Positions 26,970 through 35,055 of a stretch of DNA of 41,377 nt are shown piece after piece. Within the stretch, counting starts at the first letter, position 1, and each line of letters begins with the position of its first letter. The position numbers and the translations under genes are program-made. The notes under the pieces are model-generated. The model saw only the letters and a list, made by a program, of their open reading frames with translations. It was not told where the DNA came from and searched no databases. Location: positions 1 through 41,377 of the IMG/VR virus record IMGVR_UViG_3300049734_000105; one strand, given 5' to 3'. This stretch comes from a virus.

Positions 26970-29900
26970 TTATGATGCTGCGACTATTGCACTTAGCTTG
27001 TCGGCCTGTTTGGCCAATGTAATGCGTGTATTCATCCGGTTTAAATGGTCCTTCTCCATCCCCACCACGCGGTTGGATACGGTCGCTAGGTCGTCTGGCA
27101 CGACACTCACCGACCCGCCCAGTGTCAGCCCGTCATAGGGCCACTGGGCTTGATCCTGTCGGGTCAGGTCCATCACTCCCACGTCATAGGTTGCTGGGTC
27201 GTTCGCCAGATAGGTGACCCCTCGCAACCAGGCGCCGGTAGTATTGGATGCCAGCACCGGCCCGGGTGGAAGTGTGGTCCCCGTTTCGTGGACAATGGCT
27301 TCAACGTGGCCGATGTAGGCGCGGGCGTTGGTGTTGCCGGCAATCGCCGTCTGTACCACTTCAAGCCACAGTTCATTTCGTATGGTGGTAAGAGCAGAGG
27401 CCGAGCTTTCCCAGGCGGTCCAGTCGGCCACCTCAACGCCGCCCGTCACGAGCTGGGTGGTTGACGGGTTGGTACTGATCTGGAAAAACACCGCGTTCGT
27501 GTCACCGTTCTTGAGGTTTTTGTACCACACCCGGAACTTGACTTGAAGCGACGATGAACGCGCCGTCCAGATTCGTGCGTTATGGGACCGGAAACGGTAG
27601 AAACTGTTTGCCGCGTTATTCTGGAACCGTATGGAACGAGTCCCGGTAAAGACGACGCTCGTTTCCTCGGCCGGCCAACCACCTGTCCCGGTTGAAGTCC
27701 AATAGTCGATTTGCCCAGCGGTCCACCGCTGCGCCGATGGGTTGGCAAATACGTTGTCGAAGGCGAGGTCCGATGTGGTCAACCTCACCACTCGGATTCC
27801 CGACGCTTGCCGACTGGGCGTCTCCACGTAGGACAGGAAATCCTTACCGCTGTTCCGAGCAATCCGCCCCATGTCACCCACCGCGATTCCCGAAGTGGAC
27901 GCCATGTGGAGACGCTTGGACGCTTTGACCGTATCGGTAATCATTCTCGCGGTGGCCGTGCCCGCCGCCTCGTTGTATGGCACCCAGAACAGATTGTTCA
28001 AGGCGTCATCTTCCGTAATCGGGTTGGTGCCCCGGAAGGCGGGATCGTCTATTTCGATATAGGCGTTGGTGGAAACCGCCGTCACCAGGAACAGGTGTTC
28101 CCCGACGCCGGTTTGATCCGACCAGGCTGTTTGCGGATAGACCCGGTTTGCGTAGTCCTGCCCGACAGTCCGCTTGCTGAACGCTGCCAGATTCTTGGCG
28201 GTGCGGAACGTCGCAACCGTGGCCGTCGCTCCCAGCACGGTCAGGTCCAGCAGATATCCCGACGCCCCGTTACGCCGGAGCGAAATTTGGTAGGTCACGC
28301 CCTCGTCTGACTTAATCGCCGTCGCAACGGCCTGTGCCGCCGCGAGCGGCATGGCCCAATCGAATGTGACCTTAACCCGGGTCGTCGAGGTCACGGTGCC
28401 CAGTGTCACGTAAGACGGGGCGAAACCGAGGACGAACGTCAACAGGTTGCTCGCCGTGTCCGTTTTCTCCACCGCGAAATCGGTGAGGTTCGCGTTGGTT
28501 TCGGAGATGATTTCTCGGGCTTGCGCCAAGTCCATTAGCGGGTCATTGGCCGTGGCTGACTTCATCCCCAGCGGGGATGCTTCGGATACGTCATCAATCC
28601 GGAACTCGCTCACCGTCCCGTCGATCTCAGTCAGCCGGAACACGTTGCCCGTGACGACGTGGCCCGCTGGCTCCCACGCGGCCGGGAACTCCACCGTTAA
28701 CCGCTTGGTGGCCGTGTGCTCCACAATCTCCTGGTGCTCAGTACACGCGGAGCAGGGAACCCCCAGCGCCAGCGCCACTCCACCCGCACATTCCCAGTTA
28801 CTCCACACGTCCACCTGTACCTGAGTCCGCACTTCGGTCCCAGGGGTCGAGCCGCCCGTGGGTGTGCCGCCGCTCTGGTCGCTCGCGGATGGCGTGCCGA
28901 CCACGGCCGACAAGACGGGAAGGGAGGGGGTGATGTTCTGCACCAAAAACGCCACGACCGGAACACCGAGCGCGGGGGTCACGGTCAGCCCAGTAGGGGC
29001 GACCGTTTGCGACAACCCGATCACGGGCGACAAAAGCTGGGCAGTAGCGACTAGGCCCGATGGGGTCAGACTGATGTTGATGGTCGGTGAGCCGATTGCG
29101 GCCGTAGCAACAACCCCGGTCGGGTTGGCGAACACCTCGCCCGGAACCGTGACGACCGGCGTACCATGAGCCGACGTGACCGCCTGACCATCGGGGACCC
29201 GAGCGTGGTCGGCCCGTTGGACGCTGCCGGCCAATAGAGCGGCAAGCGACCCGAGAACCGGGGTAATGTCTTGCGTTGGCTGTTGGACGGTGGCGGTCCC
29301 AATCTGGGCCGTCGCCGTGACTTTCGGCGCGGTGAAACTGACCGTCAACGGACGGGAGACAATAGTGGCGTCGGTTCCAACGCGGAGCCGCACGTCATGG
29401 ATAACCGCCCCTCCGCTGCCGTCGTCGGCCGTGGGTGTGCCGAGCTGGGCGGTTGCCGTCACCTGGGGAGCGGTATGCTCCACACTGATTCCGGGGGAGC
29501 CAACCACGCACGATGCGGCCACTCCCGCCGCCGCAATTGTTACCGTCAACGCCGTAGAGATAATCGAAGCATCGGACCCAATGCGAGCTCGCACGTCATT
29601 GGTCAATGCGGGGGGTTCCCGCTTCAGCGCGATCAATACCCGGGCGTGTGTCCCATTAATCGAAGAGGTTCCGGTGATGCCGCTCGTCGCGCCCGCCGTC
29701 GTCATGGCGGCCGTATTGACGTTTATCCCGCCGTCCGCCCCGGTGTTGGTACCGTTGTCAACCCGCTCGGCCCAACTGGACGGGGTGGTGCCAGTCACGC
29801 CGGACACCGTTCCGTTATCCGCGAGTGCATTGTGCCAAACGAGGTCCGCGTTGTCGTCCGATGTGGTGATGCCGGTCGGCGTCAACGTGGTCCCACTAGC

Positions 29901-30257
29901 CACGCTTAGGCTTGTTACGTCAACCGGGTCTCCGGATGCAACCCGCCCGGTAAAAACGAGGACGACCCCCATTGCGAGGTCGCCCCCAGTGCGACTAAAT
30001 ACTTGACTAGTGCCGGTCCCGTCGTGCCTGCGCCAGAAGTGTTGACAGCTCGCGATGCCGTTTGAGGTCGCGGTATTACCACCAAGTGACTCCGTCGCGT
30101 CTATTTTGGTCCAGCCGCTTGGGGTGGAGAAACCAACCGTTGACCTTATGGTGATGCACGCCACCAGAATGTCACCGTTGGCCATGTTGGCCGGATAACT
30201 TATGGTGAGATTGCCACCATTGGCGGTTGCGGTCGAGCTGATATCAAAAAAAGCCAT
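26970..30257 (-). CDS. Large tail hub/fibre protein with internal repeats
   Basis: 1095 aa from ATG 30257. Residues 1-215 form a beta-rich N-terminal domain (NGDILVACITIRS, GWTKIDATESL). Residues 217-470 contain degenerate repeats of ALTNDVRARIGSDASI and VTATAQLGTP types, shared with the repeat protein at 24641. The middle (about 475-760; QVQVDVWSNWECAGG, VFRLTEIDGTVSEFRID, NRVYPQTAWSDQTG) resembles siphovirus tail-hub (gp37/Tal-like) domains. The C-terminal part ends LTLGGSVSVVPDDLATVSNR and a helical tail. Probably the baseplate hub and first adhesin; boundaries are approximate. Confidence 0.6.
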   Translation of the reverse strand: MAFFDISSTATANGGNLTISYPANMANGDILVACITIRSTVGFSTPSGWTKIDATESLGGNTATSNGIASCQHFWRRHDGTGTSQVFSRTGGDLAMGVVLVFTGRVASGDPVDVTSLSVASGTTLTPTGITTSDDNADLVWHNALADNGTVSGVTGTTPSSWAERVDNGTNTGADGGINVNTAAMTTAGATSGITGTSSINGTHARVLIALKREPPALTNDVRARIGSDASIISTALTVTIAAAGVAASCVVGSPGISVEHTAPQVTATAQLGTPTADDGSGGAVIHDVRLRVGTDATIVSRPLTVSFTAPKVTATAQIGTATVQQPTQDITPVLGSLAALLAGSVQRADHARVPDGQAVTSAHGTPVVTVPGEVFANPTGVVATAAIGSPTINISLTPSGLVATAQLLSPVIGLSQTVAPTGLTVTPALGVPVVAFLVQNITPSLPVLSAVVGTPSASDQSGGTPTGGSTPGTEVRTQVQVDVWSNWECAGGVALALGVPCSACTEHQEIVEHTATKRLTVEFPAAWEPAGHVVTGNVFRLTEIDGTVSEFRIDDVSEASPLGMKSATANDPLMDLAQAREIISETNANLTDFAVEKTDTASNLLTFVLGFAPSYVTLGTVTSTTRVKVTFDWAMPLAAAQAVATAIKSDEGVTYQISLRRNGASGYLLDLTVLGATATVATFRTAKNLAAFSKRTVGQDYANRVYPQTAWSDQTGVGEHLFLVTAVSTNAYIEIDDPAFRGTNPITEDDALNNLFWVPYNEAAGTATARMITDTVKASKRLHMASTSGIAVGDMGRIARNSGKDFLSYVETPSRQASGIRVVRLTTSDLAFDNVFANPSAQRWTAGQIDYWTSTGTGGWPAEETSVVFTGTRSIRFQNNAANSFYRFRSHNARIWTARSSSLQVKFRVWYKNLKNGDTNAVFFQISTNPSTTQLVTGGVEVADWTAWESSASALTTIRNELWLEVVQTAIAGNTNARAYIGHVEAIVHETGTTLPPGPVLASNTTGAWLRGVTYLANDPATYDVGVMDLTRQDQAQWPYDGLTLGGSVSVVPDDLATVSNRVVGMEKDHLNRMNTRITLAKQADKLSAIVAAS

Positions 30258-30260
30258 TTG

Positions 30261-31451
30261 CTACGACGCCTGCCCCGTGATACGCCACGCAAACATGAAA
30301 AAGAGGTAGTAGTCGGTGCCGCTGTGGGTGATGGCCCCCAACGTGACGTTGCCGCTACATATCTGCGCGGCTCCTGTGGTCAGGTTGGTAACCGTGGAGA
30401 GCTGCACCACGTCGCTTGTGAGTTCGGTTGCACTCGAGCCGTCCGCGTTGTTGCTGCGCCAGACCCGCACCCGCAACGCCCCGTCCTGGGTTCCCCCGGC
30501 GTCAACCGCAATCACCGGACAGGAGAATGCCCAGTCGCCAGACGCGAAACTCCCGGACCATGGGCCGGTCCTGAAGCAGTCCTTGAGCGTGTTGTCCGGC
30601 CCCGAGGTGTTGGGGAGCGCGGTCCCGCCGAAGGTGCTAGCCGCCCGCTCCACGCCGAACGCCATCTTGGAATAGTTGTCGGCTGCGGTTGCCGCTACGG
30701 TCCAACCGGTTGACCCGGTGGCGGTGGACGGAGCGGATCCACCGACCTGCATGTCTCCGTAACCTTGGCCGTTTGCAGAGTTCAGAAAGTAGAGTGTCGG
30801 CCCAGGCTGGGCCGCTGCCGGCTTTAACGGAATCGCCGCAATAGCCTGGGTGGTTGCCGACGAACCCCAGGTATAGGACATCGTAACGGTTGTCGCCCCG
30901 TCCTCGTGGGAGGCATGGGCGTAAAAGGCGGTGCCGCCCATGGTGGAATTGATGGTATCAACCGTTTGATTCGCGCCTTCCGTGGCAGTGCCGCCCGCTT
31001 GAGAATGGCCCGCCACGTCTACCACGATTTCGCCCGTGGCGCTGGACACGTCCACCGTGAGAGTGGTTCCCGAGGCGTTGGTGTCGGTGACGGCGGTCCC
31101 GAACGGAGTACCGGTGTCTATCCCGTCTACAATCTGTACGCTAACCCGCGAGTCGTCGTGTGTCCCGTTCCACGTCGCCACAATATCGGCGGTAGTGGCT
31201 GTAGGGTTGAACAGATACCACATCTGAAGCCGCAGGGTGTTACTCGTCACGGCGGTACCGGGCACCGCCGTAAAGGTCTCCGACCCGTTCCAGGTGACCG
31301 AAGTCATGCTGGTCCCCGTGGTGACCCGGATATAGGTGCGGACCAGCAGCATAGCCGTTCCACTCGGAACGGTGAAGCTGCTATGCGTCGTGGTGCTGGA
31401 CCCCGACGCGCCGTTGTTCGTCCCCGCTAATGTGCCGAGTGAAAGAGCCAC
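30261..31451 (-). CDS. Beta-rich tail protein, N-terminally similar to the hub protein
   Basis: 396 aa from GTG 31451. The N-terminal 210 residues (SSFTVPSGTAMLLVRTYIRV, MTSVTWNGSETFTAVPG, MWYLFNPTATTADIV, ATQAIAAIPLKP-like) resemble the N-terminal domain of the 1095-aa protein. The C-terminal part (GPTLYFLNSANGQGYGDMQV, DWAFSCPVIAV, GALRVRVWRSNNADGSSATE) is another beta-sandwich. Probably a receptor-binding or tail accessory protein. Confidence 0.55.
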   Translation of the reverse strand: MALSLGTLAGTNNGASGSSTTTHSSFTVPSGTAMLLVRTYIRVTTGTSMTSVTWNGSETFTAVPGTAVTSNTLRLQMWYLFNPTATTADIVATWNGTHDDSRVSVQIVDGIDTGTPFGTAVTDTNASGTTLTVDVSSATGEIVVDVAGHSQAGGTATEGANQTVDTINSTMGGTAFYAHASHEDGATTVTMSYTWGSSATTQAIAAIPLKPAAAQPGPTLYFLNSANGQGYGDMQVGGSAPSTATGSTGWTVAATAADNYSKMAFGVERAASTFGGTALPNTSGPDNTLKDCFRTGPWSGSFASGDWAFSCPVIAVDAGGTQDGALRVRVWRSNNADGSSATELTSDVVQLSTVTNLTTGAAQICSGNVTLGAITHSGTDYYLFFMFAWRITGQAS

Positions 31452-31452
31452 C

Positions 31453-32934
31453 TTACCACCCCGTGGAAAGAGCCGGGTCTACAATGTCCCACCCATCGCC
31501 CACTCGGAACCGGGTTGTAAAAAAGGGCTGGAGACTGGATGTCTCGGCGTTGAACGCACCGAGGATGTACCAATTCTTGAAGAAATTATTGGCACCCGCA
31601 TAGGTGCTGTACCACTTATAGGTGGTGGCGTTCAGCACAAGCGTTCCATTTTTTCGGGCTTGGACAATACCGTCCGTCACGTCAGCACCGGACCCAAGCT
31701 TGAAATGCAATTGCCACTTGGTCCACGCCGCTCGATCGGCGGACAGGAAAAAATTGGTGTAGTTCTGCTGCCCGGGTTGGTTCTCAATGTTGGTGGTGCC
31801 GCCCCCGGCGAGCTTGTACCCGGCTTCGGTGTAACCGAACGATTCCCCGAGGCCGTTGTTGCGGGGCCGCGTCGAGAAGCCGCCCTTGACGTGGTACGTG
31901 CTGTAGTTCAAATCCCAAATCCGGAAAAACTTGTTATTGTCCGCACCTTCAACGTTGTCGTGGGAATAGTTCTCATCAATCCACATATAAAACCCGACGT
32001 AGACTTCGGTCAGGTTTTGGCCAAATACCCCGCGTTGCTCGAAATTGCCCGGCCCGTTATAGGGGTGATACATCGAATAGGTGTCGCCGGGGAACGGGTT
32101 CAACGTGTTGATGGTGGGATTCTGCGGTGTGTTCCACCGGAAACCGTTGGTGTTCTTGCTGCGGTCTCCGGAATCAAATTTGTCGGCCCAATAGAGCGTT
32201 CCGGCTGTCGAGGTAATCGTGAGCACGCGGGCCGTTGACTGAACCGTCTCCGAGGTCGCCGTAATGTTTGACGTACCAGCCGACACACCGGTGGCGGTGG
32301 CCTGGTGGTTCTCGTTGCCGCTGTCGCTGCCAATCGTGGCGATTCCGGTCTGACTGGAGTTCCACGTCACGGTTTTGCCGAGCAATTGCTGACCGCCCGA
32401 GTTGCGAACCACCGCGCTAAAGACCGACGTCCCACCGACCCCGGTTGTTGCGGTGGTGGGCGACACATCCACCGAGGCAACGGTGGTCGAATTATTGATG
32501 GTGACCGCAATCAGGTCTGTGATTCCACCGGCCTTGACCGTGATGGTGGTTTGGCCTTCGGCCTCGCCTTCGATCAGTCCCGTTGAGTTGACGGTGGCGA
32601 TACTCTCGTTAGCCGAGGTGTAGGTGGTGCCGGCCTCCACGGGGTCCAGGCTAAACGACTCCTGGAAGGCCCCAGAATCCTCGGTGACGTAGCGGGTGGC
32701 CGTGACGGTCACCCCAATTTGCTGGGTGCCACCTACGCCCATAACAAAGGGGTCCGGCGTCGTCACCTCAACGGCGATGATCTGCCAGTTACCCAGGGTC
32801 AGCGTTACGTCGGCGGTCGCCACTATCGCACCCAGCGGCCGGAGAAACGGAACGACCCGCACACATCGCGCGTATGCTGGGGGGACAATTCTCCCGCCTC
32901 GCAACCGGACGTCGTTCCGACGCTTGCGGGCCAC
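31453..32934 (-). CDS. Adhesin-like protein: two Ig-like (BIG2) domains plus jelly-roll C-terminus
   Basis: 493 aa from GTG 32934, three bases after the upstream stop. A short basic N-terminus (MARKRRNDVRLRGGRIVPPA) is followed by two BIG2-like domains at about 50-145 and 147-240 (GVGGTQQIGVTVTATRYV, SANESIATVNSTGLIEGEAE, GKTVTWNSSQTGIATIG). The last 250 residues (TLYWADKFDSGDRSK, YVGFYMWIDENYSHD, WTKWQLHFKLGSGADVTDG) look like a jelly-roll polysaccharide lyase or lectin. It probably binds or degrades a surface glycan. Catalytic residues were not identified, so lectin and lyase are both open. Confidence 0.65.
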   Translation of the reverse strand: MARKRRNDVRLRGGRIVPPAYARCVRVVPFLRPLGAIVATADVTLTLGNWQIIAVEVTTPDPFVMGVGGTQQIGVTVTATRYVTEDSGAFQESFSLDPVEAGTTYTSANESIATVNSTGLIEGEAEGQTTITVKAGGITDLIAVTINNSTTVASVDVSPTTATTGVGGTSVFSAVVRNSGGQQLLGKTVTWNSSQTGIATIGSDSGNENHQATATGVSAGTSNITATSETVQSTARVLTITSTAGTLYWADKFDSGDRSKNTNGFRWNTPQNPTINTLNPFPGDTYSMYHPYNGPGNFEQRGVFGQNLTEVYVGFYMWIDENYSHDNVEGADNNKFFRIWDLNYSTYHVKGGFSTRPRNNGLGESFGYTEAGYKLAGGGTTNIENQPGQQNYTNFFLSADRAAWTKWQLHFKLGSGADVTDGIVQARKNGTLVLNATTYKWYSTYAGANNFFKNWYILGAFNAETSSLQPFFTTRFRVGDGWDIVDPALSTGW

Positions 32935-32936
32935 AC

Positions 32937-33395
32937 TCAGGCAATCCGGAGGATGGCGTTGGTGGCGTCGTTGGTCGGCCAGGTCACGGTAAACGTGCCG
33001 GCCGTGACGCTCTTGGTTCCGCCCCAACTCAGCACGGCCACAATAGCGTTGCCGTCGGAGGTGTTGTAGATCACCCCGCCGCCGGACGAAAACGTGGCGC
33101 TGGTCCATTGGGGGTTGTTGCTGAACGACCAGAATGCCGTTGTGCCCGATGAGCTGGGCGTGGTGTTCGTCAGCGTGATCCCCCCCGTGGTGTAGCCGCT
33201 GCCGTTGGCAACCTCGTCGGTGGACAGGTTGTCATAGTCGGTCGAGGCCGCGCCGTAGTTCGTGGCAATGTCGGCTTCCGGCTTGAGTAGGGCGAGCTTG
33301 AACACGTCACCTGAGCTGTTCGTAAAGTTGTGGATACCCCGCGCCAGTTCCACCTTGGCCGACGTGGCCCACGCTGATGTAATCGTGCCCGCCAT
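32937..33395 (-). CDS. Small virion protein B (paralogue of 26469-26942)
   Basis: 152 aa from ATG 33395. It begins MAGTITSAWATSAKVELARG and carries DVFKLALLKPEADIATNYG, YTTGGITLTNTTPSS, WTSATFSSGGGVIY and VTAGTFTVTWPTNDATNAIL. The last phrase is typical of small phage tail/decoration proteins. Its paralogue lies about 6 kb away in the same operon. Confidence 0.65.
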   Translation of the reverse strand: MAGTITSAWATSAKVELARGIHNFTNSSGDVFKLALLKPEADIATNYGAASTDYDNLSTDEVANGSGYTTGGITLTNTTPSSSGTTAFWSFSNNPQWTSATFSSGGGVIYNTSDGNAIVAVLSWGGTKSVTAGTFTVTWPTNDATNAILRIA

Positions 33396-33398
33396 GTG

Positions 33399-33536
33399 TT
33401 ACTCCCCTTGTTCCCCGTCCCCAGGTTCACCTGCACACGGCTGCTCCGATTCCGGAGGAGCCACATTGTTCTCTATCGTGATCGTCGGGACGCCAACCTC
33501 AAATGACATCACCGCTTCAAGTTCCTTGTCGTCCAT
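33399..33536 (-). CDS. Small hypothetical protein of the tail block
   Basis: 45 aa from ATG 33536, which overlaps the upstream stop as TAATG. It reads MDDKELEAVMSFEVGVPTIT and ends in a Pro/Glu/Gly-rich tail (EPGDGEQGE). The longer frame to 33602 is antisense-like to nothing but has no coupling. No function is assigned. Confidence 0.5.
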   Translation of the reverse strand: MDDKELEAVMSFEVGVPTITIENNVAPPESEQPCAGEPGDGEQGE

Positions 33537-34267
33537 TACCAGACTCTTTGCATCTGGGTCGCCGTCTTGTTTCCCGTCTCTACCCGGATACGGACGTGAC
33601 ACACTGCGCCGGCGTTGGTGTCGCCCGTGCTATTGGCATATAGCCGGCTTGCGCCCCAGGCCGCCGCTAGCGCATTGGTCCCCGATTGGCTGGCGCTGGT
33701 TTCCGCCGCGCCGTTTATCGATTGGTGGATTTGCACCCGGCCGGAGCTGTCCAGGGTGACCCGCAACGCCACTCGCTGGCCGGTACTGGGTGCCGCCGCA
33801 AGGGTGCTAGTCACGTCACTGGTACCGTTGTCATGGCGTGCCCGGTAGAAGCTGCCAGTTGAGTCAACCCAGAGTCGCGCCCCAGTGTTGCCCGCGTTAC
33901 CGATGTAACACACGGAGTCGTCCAGATTTGTCGCCGCGCCCTTTTCGATGAACTCCAGATAGACCGTCAACGCTTGGGGCAATAGATCGAACGGCCACCA
34001 GATTTTATCTGACGTGCCAAGCAACAAAGCCGGGGTTTCCCGTGCCGCGTCCCCGTCAAGATCTATCATCTCGAACGCCGGTTGATGGTTCTGGACCGTG
34101 CGAGCAGTGCCGGTGACATCCAACGGCGCGGCGGTGGCGGCCCTGGTAAACGTGGCCGCCTGCCCTCCGATAGAGGTCAAGTCGAAACGGTCGAATCGGG
34201 CGTGAAATGCGGCCCGTGACGGCCGGAGCACCGACGGTCGGACGTGGAGAATCGGGGGAAGGGTCAC
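33536..34267 (-). CDS. LamG/concanavalin-like tail protein
   Basis: 243 aa from GTG 34267 (GTGA overlap with the distal tail gene). After a basic start, the sequence DRFDLTSIGGQAATFTRAAT, DKIWWPFDLLPQALTVYLEF, DSVCYIGNAGNTGARLWVDS and QRVALRVTLDSSGRVQIHQS follows the beta-sandwich pattern of LamG-like lectin domains that decorate phage tail tips. It may bind host glycans or help attach the fibres. Confidence 0.65.
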   Translation of the reverse strand: MTLPPILHVRPSVLRPSRAAFHARFDRFDLTSIGGQAATFTRAATAAPLDVTGTARTVQNHQPAFEMIDLDGDAARETPALLLGTSDKIWWPFDLLPQALTVYLEFIEKGAATNLDDSVCYIGNAGNTGARLWVDSTGSFYRARHDNGTSDVTSTLAAAPSTGQRVALRVTLDSSGRVQIHQSINGAAETSASQSGTNALAAAWGASRLYANSTGDTNAGAVCHVRIRVETGNKTATQMQRVW

Positions 34268-35055
34268 CAATACCTCTTCGTATACAGCACTTCGGCCGAA
34301 CCACTGGAGACTTCAACGGTGGGCCACGCACTCTCCCGATAATTCCAGCTTCCCAGTGTCATGCGAACGGGGAAGGTACCCGACGTGACCGACGACGCCC
34401 CGTTAGACCGGACCCCTGCCACGACTTTCTCAACCACGCCGCGCCCGGAGTCGAGGTCGTACCATTCACCCCCGCTCAACGTCGCCAAGGTGATAGCGTG
34501 CAACGTCCGGCCGTCACTGGCCCGAACGGTCAGCGTTGGCGTGGTGGCCGCGCCCATAACGCGGATAATCAGGGAGGTGGGAGCCGTGCCTTGGGGGAGC
34601 GCATAACGGGTGTTGGTTGAGGGGACCGCTACCGCCGTACCGGCCGCCGCCGACCATACCCCGTCCCGTGCTTTCAACCCAAACGAGAACCGCGCCACGC
34701 GGTGGCGGTATGCCCGGGGAAAATCTGTGACCGATGGTTGACCGTCTAGCGGTCCCTCGATGATGCGGTGGCCCGCGTCGGTCACTTCTTCAAACGTCAC
34801 CAGTCCGGTTCCTAGCAAGTCCGTTAACGCATCCTGTGCGGCCCGTCCGGTCTGCCAGTTCGACCCGATGACGGAGCCGGAGATGGCTACCCGGCGAGAC
34901 GTGCCGCCGATACTGGACAGCATTTCGCCGGCCGACAACGACACGGGAACCGTGTTCGCCTGGAGCGGGAGTTGCACCCGATTGGAGAACGGGGCGTCCA
35001 GGTGGAACCCCATGTCCGCAAGGTCCACCCCGTTGGCGTAGTGACGCGGCCTCAT
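34264..35055 (-). CDS. Distal tail protein (Dit-like)
   Basis: 263 aa from ATG 35055, overlapping the tape-measure stop by 4 bp. The first half (RPRHYANGVDLADMGFHLDA, RRVAISGSVIGSNWQTGRAA, RHRVARFSFGLKARDGVW) fits the N-terminal beta-domain of Dit proteins. The second half is a beta-sandwich (LRVMGAATTPTLTVRA-like). Dit forms the hexameric hub that joins the tail tube to the adhesion apparatus. Position right after the tape measure supports the call. Confidence 0.75.
   Translation of the reverse strand: MRPRHYANGVDLADMGFHLDAPFSNRVQLPLQANTVPVSLSAGEMLSSIGGTSRRVAISGSVIGSNWQTGRAAQDALTDLLGTGLVTFEEVTDAGHRIIEGPLDGQPSVTDFPRAYRHRVARFSFGLKARDGVWSAAAGTAVAVPSTNTRYALPQGTAPTSLIIRVMGAATTPTLTVRASDGRTLHAITLATLSGGEWYDLDSGRGVVEKVVAGVRSNGASSVTSGTFPVRMTLGSWNYRESAWPTVEVSSGSAEVLYTKRYW

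Noticed and set aside
28447-30006. Plus-strand open frames opposite the 1095-aa hub protein
   Set aside because: They mirror the Thr/Val/Gly-rich coding sequence of the other strand and have no independent support.
33096-33395. Long form of the Ig-like adhesin gene starting at 33108
   Set aside because: The first 58 residues would overlap the paralogous virion gene in another frame and are low in sense. GTG 32934 directly after that gene's stop fits.
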